Below are positions 17,328 to 25,635 of a DNA stretch of 64,000 nt, one piece after another. The notes below the pieces were generated by a model. It had not been told where the DNA came from. It saw only the letters and a list, made by a program, of their open reading frames with translations, and searched no databases. Position numbers and translations under genes: made by a program. Origin of the DNA: Candidatus Merdiplasma excrementigallinarum (GTDB lineage: Bacteria; Bacillota; Clostridia; Lachnospirales; Lachnospiraceae). The stretch covers positions 40,042-104,041 of the forward strand of contig DVOS01000036.1 of the NCBI GenBank assembly GCA_018713435.1, written 5' to 3'. Numbering within the stretch: position 1 is the first letter of the stretch; every line of letters starts with the position of its first letter.

Positions 17328-17828
17328 ATGAGAGACAAAAAGGTATTATTTCTGGTCCAGGCGGCTGCCATTGCAGCCATCTACGTGGTTCTGACGGTTG
17401 CGTTCGCCCCCCTTTCCTTCGGGGAAGTGCAGGTGCGGTTCGCGGAGGGGCTGACGGTGCTTCCCTACTTTACACCGGCCGCCATTCCCGGCCTGTTTGC
17501 GGGATGCCTGATCGGCAACTTCTTTGGCGGCGCCATTCCCGTGGATATTCTCTGCGGAAGCCTTGCCACCCTGGCGGGGGCTGTGATTTCCCGGCTGCTG
17601 CGAAAGCACAAATTCCTGGTGCCCCTTCCGCCCATTATCGCCAATATCCTGGTGGTGCCCTTCGTGCTCTTCTACGGATACGGCGTAAATCTTCCCATCC
17701 CATTCCTGATGTTGACGGTGGGGATCGGCGAGGTACTTTCCTGCGGCGTCATCGGCACCATTCTGCTGCTGGCCCTGGAGCGTTACAGAGGAACCCTCTT
17801 CGGGACGCACGGCTCCCTTTCCGCATAG
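17328..17828 (+). CDS. queT: Queuosine-precursor (preQ0/preQ1) ECF transporter S component QueT
   Basis: 166 aa with about five to six hydrophobic segments and no extra domains, the size of QueT family (COG4708) proteins. Typical motifs are FAPLSFGEVQVRFAEGLTVL and FAGCLIGNFFGGAIPVDILC. The protein would capture queuosine precursors at the membrane and work with a shared ECF energising module, which is not in this window. AAGGAG lies ten bases before the ATG. The riboswitch-like leader and its own promoter indicate control by intracellular preQ1. It is monocistronic, with an intrinsic terminator 65 bases after the stop. Confidence 0.88.
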   Translation: MRDKKVLFLVQAAAIAAIYVVLTVAFAPLSFGEVQVRFAEGLTVLPYFTPAAIPGLFAGCLIGNFFGGAIPVDILCGSLATLAGAVISRLLRKHKFLVPLPPIIANILVVPFVLFYGYGVNLPIPFLMLTVGIGEVLSCGVIGTILLLALERYRGTLFGTHGSLSA

Positions 17829-17891
17829 CCGGATACCCCGGCCCAGATATGGGCATACTTTTTCAGATCAAAATACCGACGGTATAGACCA

Positions 17892-17939
17892 AGGATGCTG
17901 TTTCATCATGGAATTCATGGTGGAGCAGCATCCTCTTTT
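17892..17939 (+). terminator. Intrinsic terminator after queT
   Basis: A long stem with arms AGGATGCTG / CAGCATCCT and an inner CATCATG/CATGGTG pairing is followed by CTTTTAATT. Confidence 0.75.
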
Positions 17940-18011
17940 AATTAAGTAATGTTTTAGGCATAGGAAAACCACCCCAAAACTCAATTTTTCCGGCATCGTC
18001 GTCTCCCTTCA

Positions 18012-18041
18012 TTGACAAGCCCTCCGCCGGAATCGTATAAT
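18012..18041 (+). promoter_or_regulatory. Promoter of the VOC-deoC unit
   Basis: TTGACA, 18 bases, TATAAT. Both hexamers are perfect. Confidence 0.75.
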
Positions 18042-18102
18042 GAGAAAAAGCCCCGGCGCATCCGGGACAAACGATTAAACAGTATGGGAGGTAGTTGCAT
18101 CT

Positions 18103-18495
18103 ATGGACAAAGCAGCACTATTTACAGGACTTTCCCACATCGGTCTTCCTACGGCGGATGTGGAGCAGACGGTGAAATTTTATGAGCAGTTCGGCTTTCG
18201 TATTCAGTGGAGCCAGCACAGCAGCCCGGAAAGCCACACGGTATTTATGGAGTGCGGCAGCTGTGTGATGGAGATCTATTACTTCGCCGACCCGGCAAAG
18301 GCCAACGGGGCGGTGGACCATGTGGCCCTGAACGTAACGGATATTGAAGCGGTTTACGAATATGTCCGCTCTCTTGGCTATACGCCTCTGGAGGAAGCCA
18401 TCACCTTCCTTCCCTTCTATGAAAAAGGGGTACGCTTCTTTACCATTCTGGGACCCAACCATGAGAAGGTGGAGTTCAGCCAGCGGCTGCAGTAA
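18103..18495 (+). CDS. VOC (glyoxalase/bleomycin-resistance-like) superfamily protein
   Basis: 130 aa, the length of a single VOC unit with two beta-alpha-beta-beta-beta modules. The first is GLSHIGLPTADVEQTVKFYE with CVMEIYYF. The second is VDHVALNVTDIEAVYEYVRS with KVEFSQRL. Candidate metal ligands are the His in SHIGL, the Glu in VMEIY, the His in DHVAL and the Glu in KVEFS, in the usual positions. The substrate cannot be inferred. GGGAGG lies 11 bases before the ATG, and a consensus promoter lies 60 bases upstream. deoC follows after 98 bases on the same strand and is probably co-transcribed. Confidence 0.8.
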   Translation: MDKAALFTGLSHIGLPTADVEQTVKFYEQFGFRIQWSQHSSPESHTVFMECGSCVMEIYYFADPAKANGAVDHVALNVTDIEAVYEYVRSLGYTPLEEAITFLPFYEKGVRFFTILGPNHEKVEFSQRLQ

Positions 18496-18593
18496 CGGCA
18501 AAAGCCGGCAGACGCCGAATCCTGGCGGACGGCGCCTGGGATGGACAGCGCCGCTGCCGCCCGCAGACTATATATAATAGGAAGGAACAGGTT

Positions 18594-19253
18594 ATGAATC
18601 ATTCGGAAATCTTATCTCATGTAGACCACACCCTGCTGGCGCAGACAGCCACCTGGGAGGAAATCCGGGCTCTCTGCGACGATGCCCTCCGCTTTGGCAC
18701 TGCCTCTGTCTGCATCCCGCCCTGCCGGGTGAAGCAGGCGAAGGAGTATCTGGGGGAGCGAATGGCGGTGTGCACGGTTATCGGCTTCCCCAACGGGTAC
18801 AGCACCGCTGCCGCCAAACTGGCGGAGACGAAGGAAGCTCTGGCCGACGGGGCCGATGAGATCGACATGGTCATCAATATCGGCACCCTGAAGGAGGGAA
18901 ATGAACAGCTGGTAAAGGATGAAATCGCCTGCCTGAAGGAAGCCTGCAAAGAAAAAATCCTGAAGGTAATCATCGAGACCTGCCTGCTGACAGAGGAAGA
19001 AAAAATCACCATGTGCCGCCTGGTGGCAGAAGCCGGCGCGGACTATATCAAAACTTCCACCGGCTTTTCCACAGCCGGCGCCACCTTCCAGGATGTGGCC
19101 CTGTTCGCCAGGCACATAGGCCCTCATGTAAAAATCAAGGCCGCCGGAGGCATCTCCTCCTTTGAGGACGCGGAGGAATTTCTGAAGCTGGGGGCGGACC
19201 GTCTGGGCACCAGCCGCCTGGTAAAAATCGAAAAAGCAGCCCAAAAGGCTTAG
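18594..19253 (+). CDS. deoC: Deoxyribose-phosphate aldolase
   Basis: 219 aa, the usual length of the short bacterial DeoC family. It cleaves 2-deoxy-D-ribose 5-phosphate to acetaldehyde and glyceraldehyde 3-phosphate in deoxynucleoside catabolism. Visible motifs are VDHTLL at the N-terminus, VIGFPNGYS, DEIDMVINIG, and ADYIKTSTGF with the Schiff-base lysine. The second conserved lysine is in VKIKAAGGI, and LGTSR lies near the C-terminus. GGAAGG lies eight bases before the ATG. A strong bidirectional terminator follows. No other deo genes are adjacent. Confidence 0.93.
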   Translation: MNHSEILSHVDHTLLAQTATWEEIRALCDDALRFGTASVCIPPCRVKQAKEYLGERMAVCTVIGFPNGYSTAAAKLAETKEALADGADEIDMVINIGTLKEGNEQLVKDEIACLKEACKEKILKVIIETCLLTEEEKITMCRLVAEAGADYIKTSTGFSTAGATFQDVALFARHIGPHVKIKAAGGISSFEDAEEFLKLGADRLGTSRLVKIEKAAQKA

Positions 19254-19261
19254 ACACAGCA

Positions 19262-19314
19262 AAAAAAGAGGATGTAACAAGAGGCGCTGCAGCCTTTTTG
19301 TCACATCCTTTTTT
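19262..19314. terminator. Bidirectional terminator between deoC and the convergent membrane-protein gene
   Basis: The stem GGATGTAACAAGAGGC / GCCTTTTTGTCACATCC has A7 on the left and T6 on the right, so it can end both convergent transcripts. Confidence 0.8.
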
Positions 19315-19320
19315 CTTTCT

Positions 19321-21786
19321 CTACTCCGGTATATACGTCAGGAACACGTTTCCCGCTTCCTCAAACATGGCCGTGCTGTCATTCAGGCCGCCGTAATACC
19401 ATTCGGTTGTGCCCGGATCCAGAAGGAATACGTTGAACTCGTCATATCCTACAATGATTACCGGGCCCTGGAGAGTCTGGGCGATCACCGGGCTTCCGTG
19501 GCTGACAAAGTACAGCACCTGGTCCAGGGTGCAGCCGCTTACGTCCAGCACCCGCTGCTCTATTCCCTCCTGAAGCTGATCCGGATCTGTGGTGCCGGCC
19601 GTCACAGCCGCCGGAAGATCCTCCACCTGCAGTTCCGCCCGGGTCTGCCGGTCTCCTCTCACCCAGATATAATTCTGCTCTTCATCCACCACCAGCCCCA
19701 GCAGCTCATCCGCTTTCACCACGGCCTCGTTGGGCCAGGCGCATACATCCGCCAGCGCGCCGGAGGCGTATACATAGTACAGATGACGGTCCGGCCGGTC
19801 CGGAAGGATCTCCAGAGTGCCGGAAGCGCCGGAGGATAACACCCGGCTGCTGACCGTCTGCACATCGGAGGGGGAGATGGTGCCTCCTACCCGGAGGATG
19901 ACCTCTGTCTGCTTCCGGGCGCTGGTCTGGGTGGCGGTTCCCACCAGAACCTCCGACTCGGTATCCGTGCTGACGATGTGGTCCTCGGTTCCTTCCGCGA
20001 ACACGTCTCCGTTTTTCACCACCCGGGTCAGGGTCAGCATATTGTCGCTCTGCTCCACTTCCGTTACATAGGCTCCGGCAGGCTCATATTCCTTCACCGT
20101 GTTTCCTTCTCCGTCCCGGATGGTCAGCCGGTACATGGGGAAGATGCCGTTTCCGCCGTGGGAGACGTCAATATCCTCCGCCCGGGCCACGCCGTAGACC
20201 AGATCCTCTTTCATGTAGGCCACCGGACGGATCCTCTCATCCGCCCCGCAGGTAATCTCCTGGGTGGCCCCGGTCTCCAGATCCAGCACGTTCAGCGCGG
20301 TGGAATCCCCTGCATCCCCCTGGGGCAGCCAGGCAAAATACCGGCCGGACTGGGAGGCGGCATGGCAGTCCTCCGCCACGTCGGAAACCAGCACTTCATA
20401 GGTGCGGCTGTTTAAATCGATCTGGTAAACGTTTCCCTCCAGCAGCACGCAGAAGCGGGAGCCGTCCTGGGAAATATAGGCCAGGCTGTCCACGTCCCGT
20501 TTAAGGAATTCCGCGGATTCCATGCTGGAGAGGAAAATCTCTTCATTCACCGTGCTTGAGGCGGCTTCGTAGTAATAGACCGCCACGCCGTTTTCTCCTT
20601 CGTGAAGGCCCCGGTTCATGTAGCCCGCCACGGCGAACCACACGTCCCCCTCTCTGCCCACCCGCAGGATATGGATGCTGTGGGCGTCATAGAAGTCCCG
20701 GTAGTCCATATTTTCTTTCTGGGGAAAGCCGAATACTTTTGTCAGGGTTCCGTCCAGCCGCCGGTAGGTCCACAGCTCGTTCTCCTGCACAAAAGCGGTC
20801 ACCCGGTTTTCCTCATCTGTGACAAACTCCACGTCCTTGTCCGTAATGCCCAGGTTAATGCCGTTGTCCTGCAGCACGCTGTTCTCCGGATTGAAAATCT
20901 GGTCTGTGGTGCGCTCCAGGTTCAGCAGGTAAATACGGCTGTCCGTGTACCGCACCCGGTAGGATTCGTGCACGTTGTAAAGCTCCGTCTCACCGGAATC
21001 CGTCAGGGACGCGATCCGGTAGTCCATGGTCAGGGTGGCGGTATTCTCGTTGATCTCCCGGATGCGGGGCGTGGGCTTATAGTAAATCTGAGGATTCAGA
21101 TTTCCCCAGGTCAGCTGGTCCACGCTGTCGTGAATGTCCATGTAGGCCAGGGTCTGCTCCGCGTCGGTGGTTTCATCCGGCTCCACCGCGGCGCTCACTG
21201 CGCTCAGGTCCGTCTTGTTGACGCACTTGTCATAAAATCCCAGCACATAATCGATGTAGGCGTCTGTGTGCAGCCCGTCCGCCATCAGCACGTGGGTATA
21301 ATAGTAGATATTTCTTCCCCCGGAGTTCACCTGGATTTCCAGCATGTACTCCTGGTTCATCAGCATCTTGTTCTGCAGTTCCAGAGTGGCGTACAGGTAG
21401 TCCCCGTCCTGCTCCAGGGTCACCACCTTGGTCTGCTCCAGAGACTCCGTCCCGTCCAGGGTCAGCACCTGATAGGTGACGCTGTCAATGGAAGCGCCGA
21501 AGGCCTGGATCTGAATATCCAGGCGACGGTCCGCATTCAGGGGCGTAATGCTGTCCCTGATGTAGGATACGTCCATCTGGCCTGCATAGCCGTGAAGACA
21601 GTTAAAGCTGGTTCCGTCATCCTGCATGTACACCAGCGGGAAGGTGGAATCATCCATGATTTCCGCCGTATCCGGAGCCGTCCGGTTGATAATTCTGGAA
21701 AATACCAGCACAGAAGCCAGAAACAGCACTATCAGAAATAATATGTGCAGCGCCGCGTTCCGCGCCGTTCTCATTCGTCCCTTCAT
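19321..21786 (-). CDS. Membrane-anchored extracellular protein with beta-propeller-like body and degraded C39-like C-terminus
   Basis: 821 aa from the ATG at 21786 (MKGRMRTARNAALHILF), which has AAAAGGA before it. The track's longer start reads through low-quality sequence and is not credible. Residues about 13-33 form one membrane helix with a short basic cytosolic tail, so the rest is outside the cell. The middle (about 370-690) has repeated blade-like stretches (RVGREGDVWFAVAGYMN, SRFCVLLEGNVYQIDLN) suggesting a beta-propeller. The last 90 residues (LYFVSHGSPVIAQTLQGPVI then IVGYDEFNVFLLDPG) resemble a C39-type peptidase fold. The catalytic His normally before the GYD motif is absent, so it is likely an inactive binding domain. 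It is the last gene of the operon running from 27120. I know similar Lachnospiraceae proteins only as hypothetical. Confidence 0.7.
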   Translation of the reverse strand: MKGRMRTARNAALHILFLIVLFLASVLVFSRIINRTAPDTAEIMDDSTFPLVYMQDDGTSFNCLHGYAGQMDVSYIRDSITPLNADRRLDIQIQAFGASIDSVTYQVLTLDGTESLEQTKVVTLEQDGDYLYATLELQNKMLMNQEYMLEIQVNSGGRNIYYYTHVLMADGLHTDAYIDYVLGFYDKCVNKTDLSAVSAAVEPDETTDAEQTLAYMDIHDSVDQLTWGNLNPQIYYKPTPRIREINENTATLTMDYRIASLTDSGETELYNVHESYRVRYTDSRIYLLNLERTTDQIFNPENSVLQDNGINLGITDKDVEFVTDEENRVTAFVQENELWTYRRLDGTLTKVFGFPQKENMDYRDFYDAHSIHILRVGREGDVWFAVAGYMNRGLHEGENGVAVYYYEAASSTVNEEIFLSSMESAEFLKRDVDSLAYISQDGSRFCVLLEGNVYQIDLNSRTYEVLVSDVAEDCHAASQSGRYFAWLPQGDAGDSTALNVLDLETGATQEITCGADERIRPVAYMKEDLVYGVARAEDIDVSHGGNGIFPMYRLTIRDGEGNTVKEYEPAGAYVTEVEQSDNMLTLTRVVKNGDVFAEGTEDHIVSTDTESEVLVGTATQTSARKQTEVILRVGGTISPSDVQTVSSRVLSSGASGTLEILPDRPDRHLYYVYASGALADVCAWPNEAVVKADELLGLVVDEEQNYIWVRGDRQTRAELQVEDLPAAVTAGTTDPDQLQEGIEQRVLDVSGCTLDQVLYFVSHGSPVIAQTLQGPVIIVGYDEFNVFLLDPGTTEWYYGGLNDSTAMFEEAGNVFLTYIPE

Positions 21787-21883
21787 AATCGTTCCTTTTC
21801 CCCTTAATTCCAAACGTGCCCAAAAGTCCGGGGGCATTTCAAGATGCCCCCATTCTATCAGACTTTCCGCCGGCACGCAACCG

Positions 21884-22291
21884 CTAGATTGGAAAGCCCG
21901 GGGCCCAGATCCGCTGCCTGCGCCTCTGCCGCCGGCAGCGCCGCCTGCAGATTTCATCCGCCAGCAGCACCCGGGCCATCTCCTCCAACCAGGGTTCTTC
22001 CTTTTCTTCCCGGTCCGGATCCATTTCCCGGGCCGCCTCTTTTGCCATCTTGCTTGCCAGCAGCCGTACCATGAGCCGGTCCGGGTACTCATCGTACATC
22101 AGGCTTCCCTCATACTCCATTTTGTCGCAGTTTTCTTCCGCCTGCCTCCAGAGCCTTCTGGCCGTCTCCGGATAATAGGACCGCATTTTCCAGACTTCCT
22201 CCCGCAGCAGCCGCTCCCTGGACAGCGCGTCCTCCGCAGCCGGAAACAGGCCGGCGCCTGGGGAAAGGTCCCCGAAATCTTGCCTTTCCAT
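21884..22291 (-). CDS. Conserved hypothetical protein with MYDEYPDR motif
   Basis: 135 aa from the ATG at 22291, which has AGGAG six bases upstream. The central region reads MRSYYPETARRLWRQAEENC then DKMEYEGSLMYDEYPDRLMV. I recall this helical pattern only from uncharacterised Clostridia proteins. The C-terminus is strongly basic (RRRCRRQRRRQR). There is no signal peptide or membrane segment. It lies 97 bases before the membrane-anchored protein and 57 bases after GtrA, in one operon. It may be a cytosolic partner of the downstream anchored protein, but function is unknown. Confidence 0.65.
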   Translation of the reverse strand: MERQDFGDLSPGAGLFPAAEDALSRERLLREEVWKMRSYYPETARRLWRQAEENCDKMEYEGSLMYDEYPDRLMVRLLASKMAKEAAREMDPDREEKEEPWLEEMARVLLADEICRRRCRRQRRRQRIWAPGFPI

Positions 22292-22348
22292 CCGTTTCTC
22301 CTCTCCCGGTATCACTATTATCTTATGCGAAGCCGGGCAGAGAGTGTC

Positions 22349-22765
22349 TTACTTTTCCTGTCTGGCGGCCCTGGCATTGGTATCCAGGGATTTCCCGAAT
22401 ACGAAGAACCGGTCGTAGAGATATTCCAGGACAAAGTTGGCCGCCATGTTCAGCACGGTCACCGCCAGCCCGTTCCAGCCCAGAGTCTCCGCCAGATAAT
22501 TTCCCAGCACCGTGCTCACCGGGGTAAATACGCAGTAAAATCCCGCCACCAGGGCCATGGCCCGGGGTACGTTGCCGGCTGACCGGAAGGTATACTGCCG
22601 GTTCAGGGTAAAGTTCCACAGCACGGACAGGATCAGGGCGATCAGATAGCAGGGCCAGTAATCCCAGCCGGTGACCGTATCCAGCAGGGAAAAGGCCGCC
22701 AGCTCAATCACGCCCGCCGATATGGAAAACAGGGCAAATTTTATTGCCCGCGCGGATTCTTTCAT
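22349..22765 (-). CDS. GtrA-family membrane protein
   Basis: 138 aa with four predicted membrane helices, the typical size of GtrA/DPMS_TM proteins. FALFSISAGVIELAAFSLLD, LNRQYTFRS and LEYLYDRFFVFG are the characteristic family features. GtrA-like proteins take part in moving polyprenyl-linked sugars or in cell-surface polysaccharide synthesis. AGGAGG lies seven bases before the ATG, 11 bases after the kinase stop. It may be an operon passenger rather than part of the sugar pathway. Confidence 0.85.
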   Translation of the reverse strand: MKESARAIKFALFSISAGVIELAAFSLLDTVTGWDYWPCYLIALILSVLWNFTLNRQYTFRSAGNVPRAMALVAGFYCVFTPVSTVLGNYLAETLGWNGLAVTVLNMAANFVLEYLYDRFFVFGKSLDTNARAARQEK

Positions 22766-22776
22766 GTGTTTCCTCC

Positions 22777-24384
22777 TTATGATTCCCGGGCTTCCCGGTT
22801 CAGGGCCAGGAAGTTCTTCCGGTTGCTTTTATACAGCTGCCGGAATACCTGATAGTACCGGTCGTAGATCTGTTTTTTGGCCTGGTCGGGCCGGAATGTT
22901 TTCCGGACCGGGATCATCTCCTCGATCTGCTCCAGGCTTTCTATTTCCCCCAATCCTGCCGCCGCCACGGCGGCCGCTCCCACAGCTCCCACGTTCTGAG
23001 GGCTGTCCACTACCTGGACGGTTCTGCCGGTAATGTCCGCCAGGATCTGGCTGGTTACGTCCGACAAAGCCCCGCCGCCGCAAAAGCGCACCGCGTCGGA
23101 GGTTTTTGCTTTCCGTTCCTGGCACTCCAGCATCCAGCGCAGGTGATAGCAGATTCCTTCCAGCACCGCCCGGATCATCTGCGTCTTTCCTGTCTCCAGG
23201 GAGATATTGAAAAACATGCCCGCTGCGTTGGGATCTTCAAAGGGACACCGGTTCCCGTGAAGCCAGGGGGTAAACAGCACCCCTCCCGCTCCCGGCTCTA
23301 TGTTTTTTACCGTCTCTGTCAGGTAGTCGTACAGGCTGGTATACACCGCCTCCTGGCCGCTGGTAATGTCCCGGCTTTCCAGGTAGACGCCGATTTCGTC
23401 CAGCGCCAGGTGATCCTTTACCCACTCCAGACATTTTCCCGCCGTCTCCATCTCCGCGAAGTAATTGTATCTTCCCCGCTGAACGCCCACCACCGCCGCC
23501 ATCATGCTGCCGGCGTCTGCCATCCGCTTCTCCACCACCGTGGATACCCAGCCGGATGTGCCGGAATAGATATGGGTTTTTCCCGGCTTTACGCAGCCGG
23601 AGCCCACTCCGATCAGGGAAGCATCCCCGCCTCCGCCAAATACCAGGGTTCCCGGCTTCAGGCCCAGCTCCTCTGCGGCTTTCGCTGTCAGGGTTCCCGC
23701 CGGCTCGCAGGCCCCGATGATCCGGGGCAGATGCTCCGGGCGGACCCCCAGCATCCGGCAGAGTCCCTTATTCCACCCTTCTTTTCCTTTTCTGCTGTCG
23801 TACAGGAAGGTGGAAAAAGCGGTATCTTCCGTCATCACAAATTCGCCGGTGCACCGGGCAATCAGGTATTCTTTCACGTCCAGCCACTTGTAGACCCGGG
23901 AGAACGCCTGGGGTTCATGGTTTTCCACCCATTTGTACTTCCACACCGGGTCTTTTACGCTGCTGGCCACCGCCCCGTTTACCAGGAGGCTTCGCAGCAG
24001 CTTCCACACATTGGCCCCGGCGATCTGGGGGCCGTAGGCGATGCCTTTTTTTATCTCTTCCCTGGCCCTCTGATCCATATAGCTCATGGGCCTGCGCACC
24101 GGCACGCCCTGCCGGTCCACCAGCACCAGCCCCTGCATCTGGGAGCAGAAAGATATGCCTGCCACCTGCTCCGGCTCCGCCTGGGCTTTCTGAAACACTT
24201 TGGCGGTGGTGACCCGCATGGCCTCCCACCATTCCCGGGCGTCCTGCTCCGCCCCGCCGTTCTCCGTCATATACAGGCCGTACCCTTCATGGGCGCTCTC
24301 CAGCAGCCGGATGGCGTCTCCCACCTGGAACAGGCAGGTTTTTACTCCTGTGGTCCCCACATCATACGCCAGCACATAAACCAT
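22777..24384 (-). CDS. FGGY-family carbohydrate kinase (xylulokinase-like)
   Basis: 535 aa from the ATG at 24384 (MVYVLAYDVGTTGVK), which has GGAGG seven bases upstream. The two actin-like ATPase halves are clear: the N-terminal phosphate loop DVGTTGVKTCLF, ISFCSQMQGLVLVD, and in the C-terminal half GGGGDASLIGVGSG and RFCGGGALSDVTSQILADI. The catalytic Asp is probably in MSYMDQRA. It phosphorylates a sugar or polyol that cannot be named from sequence. It sits after the tandem aldolase gene with a terminator-like hairpin between them, which could lower its expression relative to the aldolase. Confidence 0.88.
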   Translation of the reverse strand: MVYVLAYDVGTTGVKTCLFQVGDAIRLLESAHEGYGLYMTENGGAEQDAREWWEAMRVTTAKVFQKAQAEPEQVAGISFCSQMQGLVLVDRQGVPVRRPMSYMDQRAREEIKKGIAYGPQIAGANVWKLLRSLLVNGAVASSVKDPVWKYKWVENHEPQAFSRVYKWLDVKEYLIARCTGEFVMTEDTAFSTFLYDSRKGKEGWNKGLCRMLGVRPEHLPRIIGACEPAGTLTAKAAEELGLKPGTLVFGGGGDASLIGVGSGCVKPGKTHIYSGTSGWVSTVVEKRMADAGSMMAAVVGVQRGRYNYFAEMETAGKCLEWVKDHLALDEIGVYLESRDITSGQEAVYTSLYDYLTETVKNIEPGAGGVLFTPWLHGNRCPFEDPNAAGMFFNISLETGKTQMIRAVLEGICYHLRWMLECQERKAKTSDAVRFCGGGALSDVTSQILADITGRTVQVVDSPQNVGAVGAAAVAAAGLGEIESLEQIEEMIPVRKTFRPDQAKKQIYDRYYQVFRQLYKSNRKNFLALNREARES

Positions 24385-24411
24385 TCCTCTTCCTCCCTCC
24401 CGCAAAAAGAA

Positions 24412-24458
24412 GGGCGAGCCTCACCGGGGATGTCTCCTTCATCCCTTCCGCTCGCCCC
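24412..24458 (-). terminator. Intercistronic hairpin with T-run between aldolase and kinase genes
   Basis: On the minus strand GGGCGAGC pairs with GCTCGCCC around an inner GGGATG / CATCCC stem, followed by TTCTTTTTG. It is probably a partial terminator or processing hairpin inside the operon. Confidence 0.6.
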
Positions 24459-24466
24459 TGCCTGTT

Positions 24467-25633
24467 CTATTTCAGTTTTGAATATTTTCTCTGGTAAATC
24501 ATCCGCTCCAGCCAGGCGTGGGCCAGGCTGACGGGTTTTACTCCCTCCGTCCGCTCCGCCAGCAGGGCGGCCTGACAGCCTTTCTCCAGTACAGCCGCCA
24601 CAGCCCGCGCGTCATCTGGCGTTTTTCCCACGCAGATGGCGCCGTTGTCCTTAAGCAGCACGGCGCTTCTTCCCAGAAGGGCCGCTTCCAGCCGTTTCGC
24701 CTGACGGCCTGTAAATTCTCTGTCCGGTATGCAGCACAGGGTCAGCCCCACGATCTGCACCGCATCATCCAGATACCCTTTCAGGGTTTTGCCCTCCATG
24801 CTGGCCGCCATCACATAGGGAGTCCGCACATGGAGCACGCAGTTTTTTTCGGTATGCCGGTAGATGATTTCATGCAGCCGAAATTCCGGGGCCCGGCGCC
24901 CGTCCGGTCTTTTTCCCAGGCGGTACACCTCTTTTCGGTCTCCCAGCCGGAAGGCCGCCCTGTTTCCTCTGCGCAGGCTGCGCCCGTAGCTTCCCCGGGC
25001 GGACAGCTTTTCCGACTGGAAAATGATTCCCGTTTTATCCTGATACAGTTTTTCGCACACCTGCTCCAGGGTATGGGCCACCTCAAAGGCCTCGTCCTCA
25101 TCCCGGCCCATGCAGAGGGCTCCGTGGTTTCGCATCAGCACGGCCCTGCTCTCCGGATACTCCTGCGTCATCCGGGCCACATTCTCCCGGAGTTTTTTTG
25201 TGCCGGACAGCCCGTAGGCCGCGCAGGGTATGCCCCCTCCCAGGATTCGGATCTGCTCCGCCCCGTTATCCTGGCTCATCATCAGATCCGCCGCGGATAT
25301 ATGTTTTCCCAGAATGCTCCAGGCGGAAGCGGCGGCCTGGTGGGTGTGAATCACAAAGTTTACGCCGGGCCGCGTCCGGTATACGTCCGCGTGGATCCCT
25401 TTCTCGCTGGAAGGCTTCTGGTCCCCCTCCCAGGAACAGTCTTCGATCTTTACTACTACGATATCCTCCGGCTGCAGCGTCTCATAAGCCCTGCCGCTGG
25501 GGGTAATGGCAAAATGGGTGTCGGAAATCCTGGCGCTGATGTTCCCCCAGGTTCTGGCCGTCAGCCCTTTTTTTACCAGCCGGTGTCCTGCCTGCACAAT
25601 GATTCTGCGGGCCTCTTCTTCTGTGTATACCAT
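24467..25633 (-). CDS. Tandem class II aldolase/adducin-domain protein with inactive second half
   Basis: 388 aa from the ATG at 25633, which has GGAGGG seven bases upstream. The stop of the preceding gene is 2 bases away. Family members (FucA/AraD-like) are about 210-230 aa, so this is a duplication. The first domain (about 1-205) has the intact zinc set: HTHQ, the later NHGAL, and an acidic residue in SSEKGIHADVY. The second domain (about 225-388) keeps the fold (VLHVRTPYVMAA, LLKDNGAICVG) but replaces the His ligands (HVR for HTH, DNGA for NHGA). It is therefore probably structural or regulatory. The likely reaction is retro-aldol cleavage of a phosphorylated sugar. Its placement between an aminotransferase and a kinase points to a sugar pathway. 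Confidence 0.85.
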   Translation of the reverse strand: MVYTEEEARRIIVQAGHRLVKKGLTARTWGNISARISDTHFAITPSGRAYETLQPEDIVVVKIEDCSWEGDQKPSSEKGIHADVYRTRPGVNFVIHTHQAAASAWSILGKHISAADLMMSQDNGAEQIRILGGGIPCAAYGLSGTKKLRENVARMTQEYPESRAVLMRNHGALCMGRDEDEAFEVAHTLEQVCEKLYQDKTGIIFQSEKLSARGSYGRSLRRGNRAAFRLGDRKEVYRLGKRPDGRRAPEFRLHEIIYRHTEKNCVLHVRTPYVMAASMEGKTLKGYLDDAVQIVGLTLCCIPDREFTGRQAKRLEAALLGRSAVLLKDNGAICVGKTPDDARAVAAVLEKGCQAALLAERTEGVKPVSLAHAWLERMIYQRKYSKLK

Positions 25634-25635
25634 AT

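Noticed and set aside
17346-17810. 154-aa minus ORF opposite queT
   Set aside because: Hydrophilic shadow frame with no start signals; queT is strongly supported by family motifs and the riboswitch.
20602-21741. 379-aa plus ORF and other long ORFs opposite the membrane-protein gene
   Set aside because: Shadow frames of a well-supported minus-strand gene, with no ribosome site or recognisable domain.
22777-25633. Calling the kinase and aldolase araB and araD to complete the arabinose pathway with araA
   Set aside because: The aldolase is a tandem protein unlike ribulose-5-phosphate epimerase AraD, the kinase is xylulokinase-like, and an aminotransferase leads the operon. The link remains possible but unsupported.
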